A DNA stretch of 64,000 nt from contig NC_091870.1 of assembly GCF_019399895.1 (NCBI RefSeq), positions 3,368,001 to 3,432,000 of the forward strand, given 5' to 3'. Of this stretch, positions 13,801 through 27,846 are shown piece by piece. Each line of letters opens with the position of its first letter. Position 1 is the stretch's first letter. The DNA is from Cardiocondyla obscurior. Lineage: Eukaryota > Arthropoda > Insecta > Hymenoptera > Formicidae. Position numbers and translations under genes: made by a program. The notes beneath the pieces were generated by a model. The model did no database searches and was not told the origin of the DNA. It saw only the letters and a list, made by a program, of their open reading frames with translations.

Positions 13801-16800
13801 TAACCCTTAAAGGAAATCGCGTATGCAATTGCTCCCGATGATATTTCGGTCGCCAAAAATGGACCCGCCGGCAGTCAGATTTGTTTACCGAGAGAGACAC
13901 CTAAGTTTCGACACCTAAGTTCTTGTTATCGAGAGGTGGGATCGTGCGGCTCGACGACAATGAGATTATTCCCAACGCTTACGGGATTTTAATTTCTCGA
14001 AACGTAAATTGCTCTCGCTCGATGGAGGCTTCGATTTAAAAAATTAATAAATAAAAATAAGGAATTTAATAGGCAAACGTTAAATTAGATCACGGAAAAG
14101 TAATTAAGTCGACGACTCGACGTTGAGTGCATTAGTCCGACGCTGAGCACTGTAATCAGTGAGATCTATTTCTGTGACTGTTACGTTGAGACACGCGATG
14201 ATCATTTCAGACAAGATCGAACAGCGTTATGAGGCCGATAAAAGCGTTACGATTTTAGTCGTGCCCGCCGCGCCCGCGATAGGAAATCGTTAGAACGGTA
14301 CTTGGCACCGTACGCTGTACATTTTTAATGCTAATGACGTGACGTGACGAATATGACAAGACAACGCATGTCGCACACTGGGCACGGCCGACCGCGTGGC
14401 CGGGTGTAACAATGGAATCGTTAAGCTTTAATTCCGCGGTACTTAATGTCGACCGTTAACCGATGTCGCGACGGGTCGTGGCGGGTCGAGCCGGTCAACG
14501 AATCAGGTCAAATTAAATTTTCTAGAGCAGCAAGGCGGTAGATATTAAAAAAAAAAAATTATCAATTATAAATTGTATTAAAAATAATCTAATAATAACT
14601 AATAAAAATAATGGTGATTAATATTTATTATATCTTTTGCTAGATATTAATTAAAAATAAACTCTCAAACTTAGTAGATCGCGCTTGTTCTCAAAATGCA
14701 ATTAAGACCGTTGAATGATTGATTAAGATCGAGATTCAGATGGGTTTGTCTAAGTAATGATTGAACTGTGTGTCAAACCTCGTGTTGATCAAATCGCGAG
14801 TTTCTCACGTGGATTTCTTGAATTTCGATTTCAGTATCGTTACGGTACGCATTAAGCAACTTTTGCCGATCTCGAGTCGCGCGTTCCGCGGCCTTTCACT
14901 CGAAAGACGCGAGTCTCGAAACACCGGCGTGCACAGATTCCTGTCTAATACCGTATCTCCCGGTTTCGTCATTGAGCCCAGCAACCATTCACGAATGGCG
15001 AATGCTCGCCGCTATCGGATATTGGGGAAGCCGAAGGGAGAGAGTCCGCGTCATGACTAGGTAAAAAAAAAAAACATTGTCGGCCAAAGCGGGTTTTGCC
15101 AGAACGAGGGAAACGCTGGTGTACGAAGAGAACGAGATTGCGGGATAATTGACACGTTTTAAATCGCGAACGGAGAATTTCGCTATCAGTACAAGCCAAT
15201 CTCATCGACACAAATACGCCGAAATTTCGAAACGCGAATACCGCTAACACGCGATGGCTTTTTATTTGTGGAGCAGGCTCTTGTGCTACAATAAAAGCCC
15301 GCTTTACCTCCGTATACTTTGCCAACTAAGATTAACTAACTGCACTCGACGCATTTTCGACTCGAAAAATGATAAAATATTTATCTGGTCGGTAAAAGAG
15401 CAATGTAAATATAACAGATTTTCATTAAAAAATAAGAATAAATTATTTTATATGAAAATAGTAAAAAAAAAAAAAAAAATTATTTGTTCAAAAATTAAAA
15501 TCTATTATTTTAAACAGCAATAAACGTGGAGAATCGTAAACTGTACAATAGCTCGCAAAGCTATAAATATATCACGACGAAAAGATGCGCTTCAATAACT
15601 TACTCTGTAATTAAATGCGAATAACACGACCACGCCAAGTTTGTCGGTTTAATATATGTAGTTCTTGTCCAATAAAAAAAAATAAAAAAAAGAGGAAAAA
15701 AAAAACTGCGAAGACCTAGAAAGCATAAAAGTTATACCGTGGACTGCTATATCCGGCGTTTTTTATGTCACCACGAAATGCGTTTCTATCTTTACGGTTC
15801 GCCTGGTTTTATTAGCTCGTGGAAGCACTTTAAGGAACGAAATGCTCTTTATATTAAAAGGTATCGCACACGGGGTCGCACGAAACGTAACCCCTCGAGA
15901 TGCCAAGCAGCTTTTACGAGGAGTACTGTTACTGACACAGTGGCACGCTTTAAGCGACCTCCTCGAGTTCGCTATTCTCGTAAACACTTGCGCCTACCGT
16001 CGCTTTTATTTTCGCGACTGTCAACGACGGCGAAATTTAATATATCCGATATATAGTTTTAGAAACGCGTAAAAATATCGCGAGGGACGCGACGGCGGAT
16101 TTAAAATCGTATAAAAGGAGATGTAGTCGTAAATAAATTAATTAAGCGACGCGAAAGAAACTTATGGAGCACCAAATGCGATTATAGATTTAAAATTCCC
16201 CGTTCCCGGGAATGATTAAATCTTGCAACAGCCGTGGACCTTACATTAGATTGGACGGCAATGTGATGTTCGGTAAATGAACAACGCGGGAACGAGCCTG
16301 CGAGAATATCGCAAAATTACGCGAAGCGGACCAGGAAGAAAATGCGAGCGTGTATTTCGCAACAGCGGCCCCCGTCGTCGTGCGCATTAAACGTGACGAA
16401 ATAAACCTGTGCGACAAATATCTCACCGTTGAGTAACTTTCCGCAGTTGCGGTACACCGGCGCTATCAACGTCGAGGGGAAAGGAGGGAGGGGGGGAGAT
16501 TTAGATGAATTACATCGAGGGTCGATTCAAGTGCTCGCTTGCGCAACGGATTACCTAACTGGGAATTAAGTCCTCGAAATCTCTCGAGTCAAGCCTTATT
16601 AATGGCGGCGTTAAATAATGTTACTGAAATTAAGGACTGAGAGCGACGAACGCGTATACCTCATCTCTAATCAATTTATGCAGATGAAGAAGAAGAGCGT
16701 AAAATTATATTATCACGCCTGTGATTCGTCCGGTAATTTATTATTCTGCTCGAACTACGGTGATATAACGTGCCTTTATAATTCATTACAAGTCTTTGAC

Positions 16801-19240
16801 ATTTGTACGGATACGTAGATTAGAATAATTTCTTTCGTACGAACACGTGAATAGAATTTGGCTCGATCGAGTCGCGGAAAATAGGCCGCTTAAAACCTCG
16901 TCCCCCTCTGGTTTTATCTCGGAGGATTTTAAATTATTGCGAGAGGTAATCACTATCATAACCCCGGGTATTAATCGTGCTATTTATTATTGAGACACAT
17001 TGTAACTAAAGATAGCAGCCTAAGAGCTAACAAAAATTGAAAGCCCTGATAGAATTGAAATAAAAATTTTGTAATGAAACTGCTGATTAACTTGCTTAAT
17101 GTTCGAATTTAATAATATTACCGTAATTTTTCACCCGGGCCCTTCAATTTCAAACATCGCGATGGCTCCTAACGCCACGTCGTTATATTTAACGAGACAG
17201 CGAGAAAAGTGATCGAAAATTATCGTGCCGACACGTATATCGATAGCCATCGCGCGAGTCAATTTTGCACCGGCTGACATTGAAATCGAAGGCCGACGAT
17301 TTGAAGGTAAGAAAACGCCGCTTCTCCGGCGCAAACGATGCGGGAGCATTTTCTAAAAGTCACGCACCGCGATGCATAAATAGCGTAACGACTACCGCGA
17401 TACTTTATCAACGATAATATCCCATTGTGACATAACGCGCATACATTTCAATGCATATTTGCATTTACAGCTGGCGATGAACAGTCATGATAAATAGATC
17501 TCTACGTTTGTTCCAGTTTCAAAGTACGAAAAGCACGTACAGATACTCTTTCATAAGAGAATAAAACGAGAATAAAATTAAGAGAGAGAAAGAGAGAGAG
17601 ACTACTTTTCTTAACATCTAATCGCTCGAATATAACTGCTTGTTAGATAACGCTCGGTATGAAGCAATCGTAGCAAATTTCCACTTATCGCGATCGCGAA
17701 CATCGCAGGAAACAACCGAGATGCGCCCCAGATTGAGATCGCGCGGAGGAAAGTGTCATCATAAAAGCGCGAAGGGAAAAAGTCAGTTTATCACTTCGCA
17801 GAAGAAACGGAGTATAGCCCGCGAATATTGCGCAGCGCGTACCGCGCGTAATGATGCAAAAAAACACATCTCTCGCAAAGGTTCGCGCGGCGCAATTGCG
17901 GCCGCGGTTGCACTTTTCGCGACGGAATCGTCGCACCGTTGCGGTGCCGTAATTTGGCACGACCTAAATGACGAAACTAAGTATAAACGTGCTAAGGCTA
18001 AAGTGACGCCCACGTGCGCGTCTCCAAAGTGGAGGAAAGTCAGGTTGACACGTTGGTTTTCCCCGTCGGTTAGTTTTCTCTCGTTCCATCTCTTTCTCAT
18101 CTTCAACGTATTTTTAGAGGTGCAAACAGAAAAAAAAAGATAGACAGAGAATTGTGTCGATCCGACACGAAAGTGTCGGGGAGATTGCCTCTCGGCTTAC
18201 ATCGCAGACGTATTTGGGAATCTACGACGTCGTAGAAAGAAGCCACGCCGTCTCGTAAATCTAACTCACGTCAGGGTAGAAAAAAAAGGCTTCAAAAATC
18301 TGTTCTTTTTTTTCCCACGGCAATTTTATAGTGCGGAAATAATTGATATTAGTGAATAAAATTTAATAGATACCAAAAAAAAAAAAAAAATATATATACA
18401 TATATTGATGTTATAATTATATGGCGTGTATTAAGCGCATATTATAAAAATTACGTATAGGTTTAATCTTTACCGAATAAGTTTAAAGCTGACCCCATCA
18501 CCGACGGCAATTCATGTCTCACAACGCGTCTCGGTATTACGAGATTTAATTATGGTTATGCCGCATCCCATCTTTTGTATATTAGACGCATAAGGTTGTC
18601 ACGGCCAATAACTTCTAGCGCATAAGCCGGAAGAGCGCTTACAACTACGTGCCGTCATATCACCGCGCGGAATTAATTTTCGCAACTCGCGAAAGACGTG
18701 CTGCGAGAGAGAGAAACCGGAAGAACGAGTCGTTCGAGACGAACCGTTTTACTGCTATACTCGGCGGACAACCCGAATCCGTAAGACGATAAACACGAGC
18801 GTACGCGGAAATAAAGCGCGAAGTTGACGACGAAATCATTGTTCCGTTCGCATAAACTACGCAGATAATCTTCTTAAACTCAAAGTTAAAAAAAAAGTCG
18901 TAAAATAATCTAGTATCAAATCTCATATTATACCGGCAGCGATATGACATAACGATAACATTTTATTTAAAACGTATCGATTACAATATCGAGGAACGTC
19001 GGGAAGAAATCGCATGTAGAAGTAAGAAAAAAATTTGCAATTTGTCGGAGTGCACCGAGGGCATTTTGCTCGGACATGGGAAAAAAAAAACCTGACGCTT
19101 TTCTCGCGCCTCGGTTTAGGAAATTAATTAAATTAGCGACGTCCGCGTGCGTGCAAAACGCAACGATGCACCTGCAAAGCGGCAGCGGTACAGCAAGTCT
19201 CTCGGGGATAGGGACCGCGGGTGTCATTGCCCCGTGCTGT
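9601..19240. other. Gene-free DNA, probably part of osp intron 1
   Basis: No coding exon was recognised. It contains complex sequence interspersed with A/T homopolymers, an (AG)12 microsatellite at 10863-10886, and a short G-rich patch near 16483-16500. A 12-base direct duplication (GACACCTAAGTT) occurs around 13895-13921. CpG is dense: 12 CpG counted in 9361-9480 just to the left. Nothing resembles a transposase, tRNA or snRNA. Confidence 0.5.
10863..10886. repeat. (AG)12 microsatellite
   Basis: Twelve uninterrupted AG dinucleotides, a simple repeat. Confidence 0.95.
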
Positions 19241-22200
19241 GCCGTCTAGTATAGAAGGTACAGGAATAGCAAGGCTCGGTCCGGCTTAGACGCGTCGCAC
19301 CGCTTCGTCGCCGCTGAATCCGCGCGCGAGAGCGCGAACTGCGAGCGCAGTTGCGCCGCCGGCTACAGTTGCGTGATACCGGCCGGCGAAAGTAAGACAT
19401 TGATCACCCTTTATCGCACGATCCGGCGGGTAACGAGCCACCCTCGTGGAAAAATAAAATTCCTCTCCCCCGTCTCCTCCCCTCTAAAATGCGTTTCAAA
19501 CGGAAAATTGGACCGTGGAGATAACGCGCGACGCGATACGTCACACCTGAGACGAATCTGTCGCATTTACTTTATAGAAAAATCACGATTAACTCGAAAT
19601 AATATATTTGGACTGTCTTTTTTTTTCTTTTTTTTTTTTTTTTAAATTACATCGCGTTTTAGATATAATTCTAATCGAGAGGAATAAAAGACGTGACATG
19701 AATTGGGATTTAATTTTAATTGAAAGAACACATTCCAAGTGTCGCAAAGTAATACGGTTACTAATGTACGACGGTTATAAAAAAGAAAATGTGAAACTTC
19801 GGAACTCTGGTTAAAAAAAAAAAAGGAAAAAAAAGAAAAATGAACAATACAGTTCCGAGGCGTCACGCAAAGTGTGACAGATCGTCCCCCCGTGGTGCTT
19901 TAGAGTGCGAGAGTACGGTTGCTTTACCCCGCCGCCGAGGGCGATAAATCAATCACAGTTTACAACGGCTAACCCATCGAATAAGCATCGATTTTCGATG
20001 AAATATTATTCCCGTTAATATTCTATAGCCTCAAAGTGAAATCGCAGGAAGCAACGCGATTTACAATACGCGTCGCCATTGTTACGCCATCCATTCCGCA
20101 AAACGTTCATTACTGTCAAAATCGATACCGGTATTCAAGTCACCGAGATTAACTGTCGCTAAAATTATCGCGTATCAATTAACGCGAGACATTCCGCTCG
20201 TACCCAATTAAATTAATTAAGAAAGAGAAAATTACTTCAATAATCTACTTTCCCACCCACTTTTCTCGCCGTCGACGTTACGTAACGTTATTATGCGCGC
20301 GAATAGCCGTTTTAAGGCTTCGTGATAAATTCCAATTTCCGCGTATTTTGTTGCGGAATAGTCAGTTTTCACGGTGACTTGCGCCACCGACGTTCGCCGT
20401 CATGACGGCAATAACGCAACACAATGCGACGTGAAAATGGCTCTTTACCGTCGGACGATCTGTCCGAGGGCTACGAGGAACATGACAAGCGATACTTCAC
20501 CGTTCTTCTCGCGGGACAATCGCGAGTGCATCGTCACCCCGGTTAAGGTCGAGATTAGATATCTGCGCTAACAATAAACGTCCTCCGCGAAGTCGCGCGC
20601 ATCGCATTGCGCGAGCGAAGTTAAATTACTCCTCGCATTAAGCTCGCGCGGTGGGCAATTAACTTGCGCGGGATTCTCACAAACCGTTTCCGATACTTAT
20701 TAAATAAAACATGTATAAAAAAAAAAGTTTCATAATCTTTGTTTCAATTTTCGTTACAATAAACAATGTCGTACCCTTTGCTTTACAAATGCATCTTCCG
20801 CCGCGCTTATTACACGCAGTGAAATAATAATTGCATCTAATTAAGGAATCCGCGGTTGCGCACCTGTCTCGTTCGCAGTTAGATATTAGCGTAAAAATGA
20901 CCGGCATTACCAGCGTGTCCACCGTGCAGAACGCGACAATCGGTTCCGTCCGGGTAAGAAGTGCAGCGAGAAGAGAACGAGGAAGGCCCGGTAAACCGCA
21001 CGGAAAGAAGCGGATAGGAACGATACAACTTTTATTATAAGCCACGACATGTCTTATTAAAACTGTACTATGGATACGGCCGAGCGATTGTAATCGTTGC
21101 ATGACGGTAAACGTCAGCATTGACTAGGAGCTCTTCCTTTCCCGCCTAATATATATCTCGCGAGAAGCGAATAGATTGTTCGTCGATCGATAGATTAATT
21201 GATTGACGGAGCCGTCCGTGCATTATCATGCCCCGCAATTAAACTCATCGCCCGTGATGATGATTATATTGTAATATCCTCGCGTAATAGAATGTATATT
21301 GCTACGTCGTGCGGTATCTGAAGAAAATTTATAGAGGTTTCTGCGATTGAAATATGCCTATTGATTTTCTCTCGCGCGGAGTAGTCGGAGGCGGTGGAAT
21401 GCACTTTGAGACACGCACGAAAGTGAATCCTAGAAGCGACGCTGCACGAGAGAAAGGACCGAGCGGTTTTGCTTTCGCTCGTCGCTCAGCTCGGCCCGAC
21501 TGATTGCAATTGATGGTAGGATTAAGAGGCGCACAATGCGACTCGCCGTATTGAAAACCAATTGGAAACCTTCCCCTCGCCTGGTAACGCCACGACGATA
21601 AACCGTCCCTCGGTTGCACCTAAGCGCGCATTCGTTACGCTTATCCTAACGAGAATAGAGCGATATTAATATGCTTAACGCTTTCACGACTAATGGATTA
21701 TACATTTCAACATTTCAGCATTTTGAATGGCGTTCACAATGCACGCGTGCCGAACGAATTAACGCACGTCGAAAATTTCACGCCTTTAGTTGAATTGCGA
21801 AAATATACCCGAGAGAATAGAGTACCCTGCCGCGAATCATGGACACGAGGCATTCTTTTAAATATATCGTAAGATAATATTTTTAAAAATTGCAAACGGA
21901 TTTTTTAATATTTTTAATATTATCCCCTATCTAAAAAGTAAATGTAGACATTTTATTATCGCCCAAGTAACGCGACTGATAAAAATTATTAAATATAAAA
22001 CAGTTGTTTTTTACTTTAATTTTAACGTAGAGGAAGCAAAATAATAATTAAATGATAATCGTATAAATACATATAATTAAAAGAAAAAAAGAAAAAAAAA
22101 AAGAAAAAGAAATTTCTCTTTAGTTTCATCTTCGCAGATAAAAAAAATCAAGGAGTTAATTACAACGTCATTTACAAAGACCCATTTCAATAAGGCTGTG

Positions 22201-23495
22201 ATTAATATGCGGCATTCTACGACTTTGGCTAAGCTACTTAAGCATCTCTAGACAACCCGGAAACACCTTCCTTACAATCTTACAAGTTCCGACGACGCTT
22301 TAGCTTATCTGGCACTTGAAGGGCCTTTGATCGATCTTCCTCACGCGAAGCGTGGGTGCCCTAAGAGGGTACGCGTCTAAGAAACGTAATCTCATTTAAG
22401 AGGTTGTAGCCTCTCTGACCTCCTACCTAATCTTCCCGACGACATTACGAGCCTCCACGATGCAACGGCGCGATAAACGACCGCATATTCCGCGTTTCGA
22501 GGAAGAAAAAAAAAATAAAACCCTCCCACGACAATAGCGCCTATCCGGCGTATATCTCGCGGGCGGCACGGCGAGCCGTCGATCGTTTCGAAGTCTCCTT
22601 TGTTCCTCAATTGGCTTTTCGCCACTGTTTATTGCCGATTGAGAAACGCAAAAGAGTTTCTCCCCTTCTTCCCTTTCCCCCCCTTCGAGAAAGTACTAGA
22701 GCGCGAAAATGGCAGAGTGTAAACGCCTCGAAATGGGCCGTTTTATGGATCGGGTATTAGCCGGCGACATCGTCGGGCACTTCTATTTATAGGGTAACTT
22801 ACTACGCGCATTTCCTCCAAACAAGGCTCGCGCAATTCGCGCCTTTAACTAGCTGGCGCGCATTAAGAATGATAAATGAACCGCGCGCAAATTAACACAT
22901 GTACATTCCATGAGACAGAAGTGATCATTTTCTGAAAGAATTTTTTCTTTTTCTTTTTTAATCTTTTTCGACTGAGAGATATAAATTTAAAAATTAAAAT
23001 AAATTTTTATTTTCTTAAAAAGTGAATGAAATACAATTTCGCGGACCGTCAGTTTCTTTCGCCGTTGAAACGTATAAATTCTCTCTTCATTTTTCTACTT
23101 CGTGTCTCACGATTGGAGTATTTTATTCGACAAGTACGTCCGCAGATAATCTTAGATTGGATCGAACGATCGTACGAGATAGAGCCTGCCAAGTCCTAAG
23201 GGCACAAACCACCTCGCTACGTCGTCCCTCTCCTCCTACTCAGAACGCGGCGATCGAGACCGATATTATAGTGATCTGCGCTACCGAGCGCTGAAGGATC
23301 TATCGATCGGCGCGATCTACGAGATCCGGCGCGGCTGCTGATTCACGGTACTGTATTCCGCGGATACGGGCCCGCGCGCGAAAAGAGAGAAAAGGGGTGG
23401 TAGCCAACGATAGGATAACCATAGCCCTTGCCAGCCGCGAACATCCGAGTGACATGCTCCTCCGCGAAGTCTAAGATCGCACCATCCCACCGTAT

Positions 23496-23521
23496 GGTAG
23501 CTAGCTCTCCTGCTAGCTACC
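23496..23521. repeat. Perfect 10-bp hairpin
   Basis: GGTAGCTAGC is followed by a 6-base loop and then GCTAGCTACC. A further T-G wobble and A-T pair can extend the stem outward. Confidence 0.85.
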
Positions 23522-23643
23522 GTAATCACTGTGCTCACCGTTTTCCTTTGTCCGTTACAAAACAGCCTTGTAGTTTTTCGCGTATAAATAATTTTCACGA
23601 GCGTCAAAAATCGGAAGAGTAACTCTCTTTCAAATCGCGCATT

Positions 23644-23667
23644 AAAAAAAAAAAAAAAAAAAAAAAA
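23644..23667. repeat. Poly(A) run, 24 bases
   Basis: Uninterrupted A homopolymer. No retroposon body was recognised next to it. Confidence 0.9.
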
Positions 23668-25228
23668 CAAATTGCTGTTATAATGCCAACAACACTGTAA
23701 TACATCGGCTAATCTCGCGATCGTTTTTATTTAAACGTAGGTTTACATTTTACCGGGCGGGTAAATATTCTTACACCTGTAATTCTCGACAGCGGAGAAT
23801 GTTAGGAGATACACCGGAAGATGAATTTTACTAAAAGAATACGCATCGACTCTAGGCGATCCACTTATGAGAATAAAATAGGAACTCGCAGAAAGGCGCG
23901 AGTGAGTTCGCAAATCGAAAGAAGCGAGATCATTCCTATGCATGCGATGTAACGATCGATCACCCATCACCAGCAGCGCGATCACCAGAACCAGATTGCG
24001 CGATCCTATACTCGCTCGCCTGCCGCACCGACGTTCTTTACATCATTTTAAATTCATGCGTGGCACCTACTATGCGTTGTATACACGTGCTCGATACACG
24101 AGAACCTATTTCGGGATTTAGTTGTCAAATCACGCTGTGATAAAATTATTAAAACAGCGCACGTCTTCCGCGAGGTTTCGCCGAAGTGATTATATTATAA
24201 TTGGATTATTGAATTATTACGATTAAATAGCCGCAACTAAAATAAATTCCGAGGGACGGTAAATTTCCGCGTAAATCACTGCGATCCTAGGCGATATCTA
24301 TCTCTGACTAGGATATACGTTCCCGTAAAGAAAGATTATGCAATTTCGATAGATTGAACCGGTCGTCCGCGTTGCTTATTCGTCATAACGCCAGATCGCC
24401 TGAAACGTTATTTACCATTGTACGACTATAAATAGTGGCAAACATCCCTCCACCTTCTTACGATTATCCTAATAGAAGATGCAGATGCAGGCAATCGCTG
24501 CGATCGCCAATCGTGGGCGTGGCTGATAAAATTTCATTACTCTACGATACGTAACATAAGAGCAGGTTTCGTGTCCGTGTTGAATATCTACGACTGGAAT
24601 TTCTCGTAACGTGCGATTCGTCGGCAACATTAATAACGGTAACGACGCCGTAATCAGAACCCGTTTGCTAAAAGTAAAAAGCGCAGGTAGTAGACGAGAT
24701 TGAGAACGGGCCGCCTCGACACAGGATGGGACAGACATTGGAAGAATCCAAAAAAAAAGAAAAAAAGAATCCTTTTTTTTTTTTTTTTATTAATTGCCGT
24801 AAGTGAGAAAATATTTATACAAATAAAGCGCATGAATTTAAGAGTCGGAAGAACCCGCAAAAAATTATAATTAAATATGCAAAAAGAAAACTTTGCGTGC
24901 GCCTTCGACATATTTTTACGCAAGTCATCCCCTTTTCGGTTCGCACCGCGAATTACAACGCGTCCTGTATGTCGGGATCTCGTCGCAATGTTTTAATGCC
25001 CGGCGGGACGGACGGGATAAATCGCTGATGAGACAGCGGCGGCGAATTGTTCGGTATCGTTTGCCGTACGCGAGGCGAGGTTTCAGTAACACGCTGCCCC
25101 ACGCTGCTGCCCCCGACGCGCCATGGGTGCAAATCGTTGCCCGACACCCCGTACAAGGAGCCGAATGAGATGAGAGAGAAGATTATACGGTATGAACCAG
25201 CAGGCAGGGGCATCCTGTCCATCAAGGA

Positions 25229-25390
25229 CGCCTTCTATCTCGCTGGCTCCTCCTCGTACCTCCTTGCCCTCTTCCAGTCCCTTCGCCACCCTCCCTCCCC
25301 CTTCCCCCAGCCTCCCCCCTCGTGTGATCATCTGCCTTCTTCGCTCTTCTCTCTTCTGGTCCCTCCCTTCGTCATCCTCTTCGCTGCGCA
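25229..25390 (+). repeat. Long polypyrimidine-rich strand
   Basis: About 160 bases in which the plus strand is strongly pyrimidine-biased. Positions 25261-25320 contain only 7 purines in 60. It ends in an acceptor-like GCTGCGCAG. The open frames across it are proline/serine/leucine-rich and look composition-driven rather than coding. Confidence 0.7.
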
Positions 25391-27632
25391 GACACGTCGC
25401 AGCAACCTACTACCTCGTATTACTCAAAGATTATTTCTCTCTCGGCACGCTCCCTTCCTTCATCCGCGCGGTGCAGATAAACCGGGACGATATTTTCTAT
25501 GGTCAGGCTATACCGCGTGCGTGCATCTTTTCTAACTAGAGCGTAACCGGGCCCTATTATCTCTAAGAGCTGAGAAAGTGCCTGTCGCATTGTGTAAAAG
25601 AGATTCGTTCTTATTTCATCGAGATGAAAATAAATTCTTTTCTAATCAATTTGTTTTTTTTTCTCTTTTTTTATTAAAAAAAATTTTTTTTTTCTTTTTT
25701 ACTTTTTTAAATTGTAACTTAACAGGATATTTATCCTGTATTATTAATATGAAGCGTTTTTAATTTTTATTTGCAGTAACAGAGATTTATTTATTGATGT
25801 CTATATTAGAGACGCGAAGAGAAAGAGACCTGTGCTAAGCTATGTTATTGACGTGCAATTTTTCGTATACTGTCATTTTACTACTTTGTACTTTGGCACT
25901 TTGCACAGCGGTAATCGACCGTGTGAGAAATAACGTACATCACGTAGGATAATTCCATTATTTGTCGTGTTTAATGGTAAATGATAGGGCGTGCAAACCC
26001 GCGTCTTTTACTTTTGTTCCCTCGGTCTATCATTTTCAGCAGAAATACTGCAGACGCAGTGTATCGATTATGGATTCGATCCGGTATCAATGTTCATATT
26101 ACGCTGGTATAGGAAGAAGGCGCCGCATCGCGGGAAATAGTTATTCGCGAGCAACGCATAAAACGTTATTTGCAGAACAATAACGCGAAAACGTGCGCGA
26201 TTTAATTTCGCAAAAAGACTGGATTTAATTTTTTTTTTTCTGTTTTTTTTTTTTTAATATTGAAATATCGAGTATCAGATTTAATTAGGGATCTAAAAAT
26301 TGATGGTTCCATATTACTTTTTGGGAGGGAAGATCTATTACTTATTTGCTTACGGCTCCGGTCCCCGGTTAAACAATCAAAACATCTGGCCTTCTGCAGG
26401 CCTTTTACTGGCACTAAGAAAACCATCGCGATCGTTTGGTTATAACGCAACGTCGTGCGCCGCACGTCGCTCGCCGTAATGTTCATTTTGATGTCTTTCG
26501 TCTGCCATCTTGGCAGTAAGAGACGTATTTATAGAACGCCGGGCGCACGGGGATTCCGTATTCCGTCGACGGTGATTGTCAACGATGCTCTCTCAAGTCA
26601 CGATACTTGAAATTCAGTCTTAGACATTCCAATCCGCGCGCGGACTGACTGAATCATCCCCGGGAATATTTTTCGCGAATATTTCTTTGTACATTATTGC
26701 AACGACAAGGGCCGGTATTTTCAAAAACATTTTCATCGACAAATATTCGAGCGGGAAAAATAATTCTTAATATTTTCAACGATAATAAACGACTTGATAA
26801 TCGAAAGATTCGTCTCACTTCCTCTATTAATATATTTCCCATTCCCGAATAAATCACATTTATCGCAGCGCGTAAAAGGCTAAACGACAGATTTATTACC
26901 GTTTCCCTAGCGGAGTAGAATCACTTAAAAAGTGAAAGAGACACCTCGGAGTACCTGCAGTTCCAAGAAAAGAAAGCAACCGAGAGTCCTTTTTTTCCTT
27001 TTCTTTTTTTTTTAATGTCTAGTTTAATCAACTCTTTTGTGCTTTCACGATTCATCGAAGGTGGCGAGTAGGAGAAAGGTGGTGCAAAACAAACTTCTCG
27101 TTTTACATTCATTGCGCGCGGCTCGTTTTTGTAGATAGCGCAGGGCGGCATGCGGACGGAGAATCGTTTAACTTCTATTACTATTCCAAGTGCGCTGCTG
27201 GGGGGAATTGGCGAGACGCACGTTCGCGGATGCGCTCGTATCTACCGCGACCGTATTGAAAGATACAGGTAAAGTAGAAAAACGGAGGGGAAAAAAACGC
27301 ATAGCCTGCTCGCGGAGACCGGCAGCTCGGCTCGATAACGTCAAATACGTGCCCGATAAACCGGGAAAATTCACGGCGCAATTAGCCTGAGCAGGAGTCG
27401 CGATTTAACGTCCATTCGCATCGTTATTATTTATACGTTACTGCTTTAATTTTCGTATTCAGGTGTCCGATCATTCAATCGATCGTTCCGATAATTCTAG
27501 CCCGAAGCATACGCGAACGACGTTGCTCCCCCGATAAAAAGCCATGTGATAAAAGCGCGAATATGAAGCGTTTGCTTGCTTAAAAAATTGGTGTGACGCG
27601 TAAATTAGTTGTAAATTGTTACCGCTTAAAAC

Positions 27633-27691
27633 CGACGTTGATTAGTTCTCTCTCGCTTCGCTTGCTTCACGCCAAGCGAGAGTTAACGTCG
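27633..27691. repeat. Bulged stem-loop beside the nested locus
   Basis: The outer arms CGACGTT (27633-27639) and AACGTCG (27685-27691) and the inner arms CTCTCGCTT (27650-27658) and AAGCGAGAG (27674-27682) can form one stem with an asymmetric internal loop. It lies 27 bases left of the larger inverted repeat at 27718-27846. Confidence 0.55.
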
Positions 27692-27717
27692 CCTGCCAAG
27701 TCGGTGATTTTGAGACT

Positions 27718-27846
27718 CGGTTTAATTTTAATATTTAATTAATGTGTCCAGGCAAAGACAATCTTCGCGATTTTCGAGATCGAGGACGACCTGGGGGAAG
27801 TACCGTCTTTGTCTGGACACACTAATTAAATATTACAATTAAATCG
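27718..27846 (+). repeat. Large imperfect inverted repeat, 42-base arms
   Basis: The left arm (27718-27759) and right arm (27805-27846) are reverse complements at 38 of 42 positions, around a 45-base spacer. Read as plus-strand RNA, two of the four differences become G-U wobbles, leaving only two true mismatches. Read as minus-strand RNA, they would be A-C mismatches. This could be the stem of a structured RNA, a hairpin siRNA or miRNA-like precursor, or a small MITE-type element. I could not find a convincing target-site duplication, and the 45-base loop is long for an animal pre-miRNA. Confidence 0.75.

Larger units (their letters stand above)
19241..27620. other. Gene-free DNA, probably part of osp intron 1
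   Basis: No coding exon was recognised. Notable content: a GC/CpG-rich block at about 19241-19400 followed by a donor-like GTAAGA; a perfect 10-bp hairpin at 23496-23521; a run of 24 A at 23644-23667; and a pyrimidine-rich strand at 25229-25390. The remaining frames are low-complexity or composition-driven. Confidence 0.5.

Noticed and set aside
25047..25539. Plus-strand frames of 162 and 115 codons
   Set aside because: Pro/Ser/Leu bias comes directly from the polypyrimidine tract.
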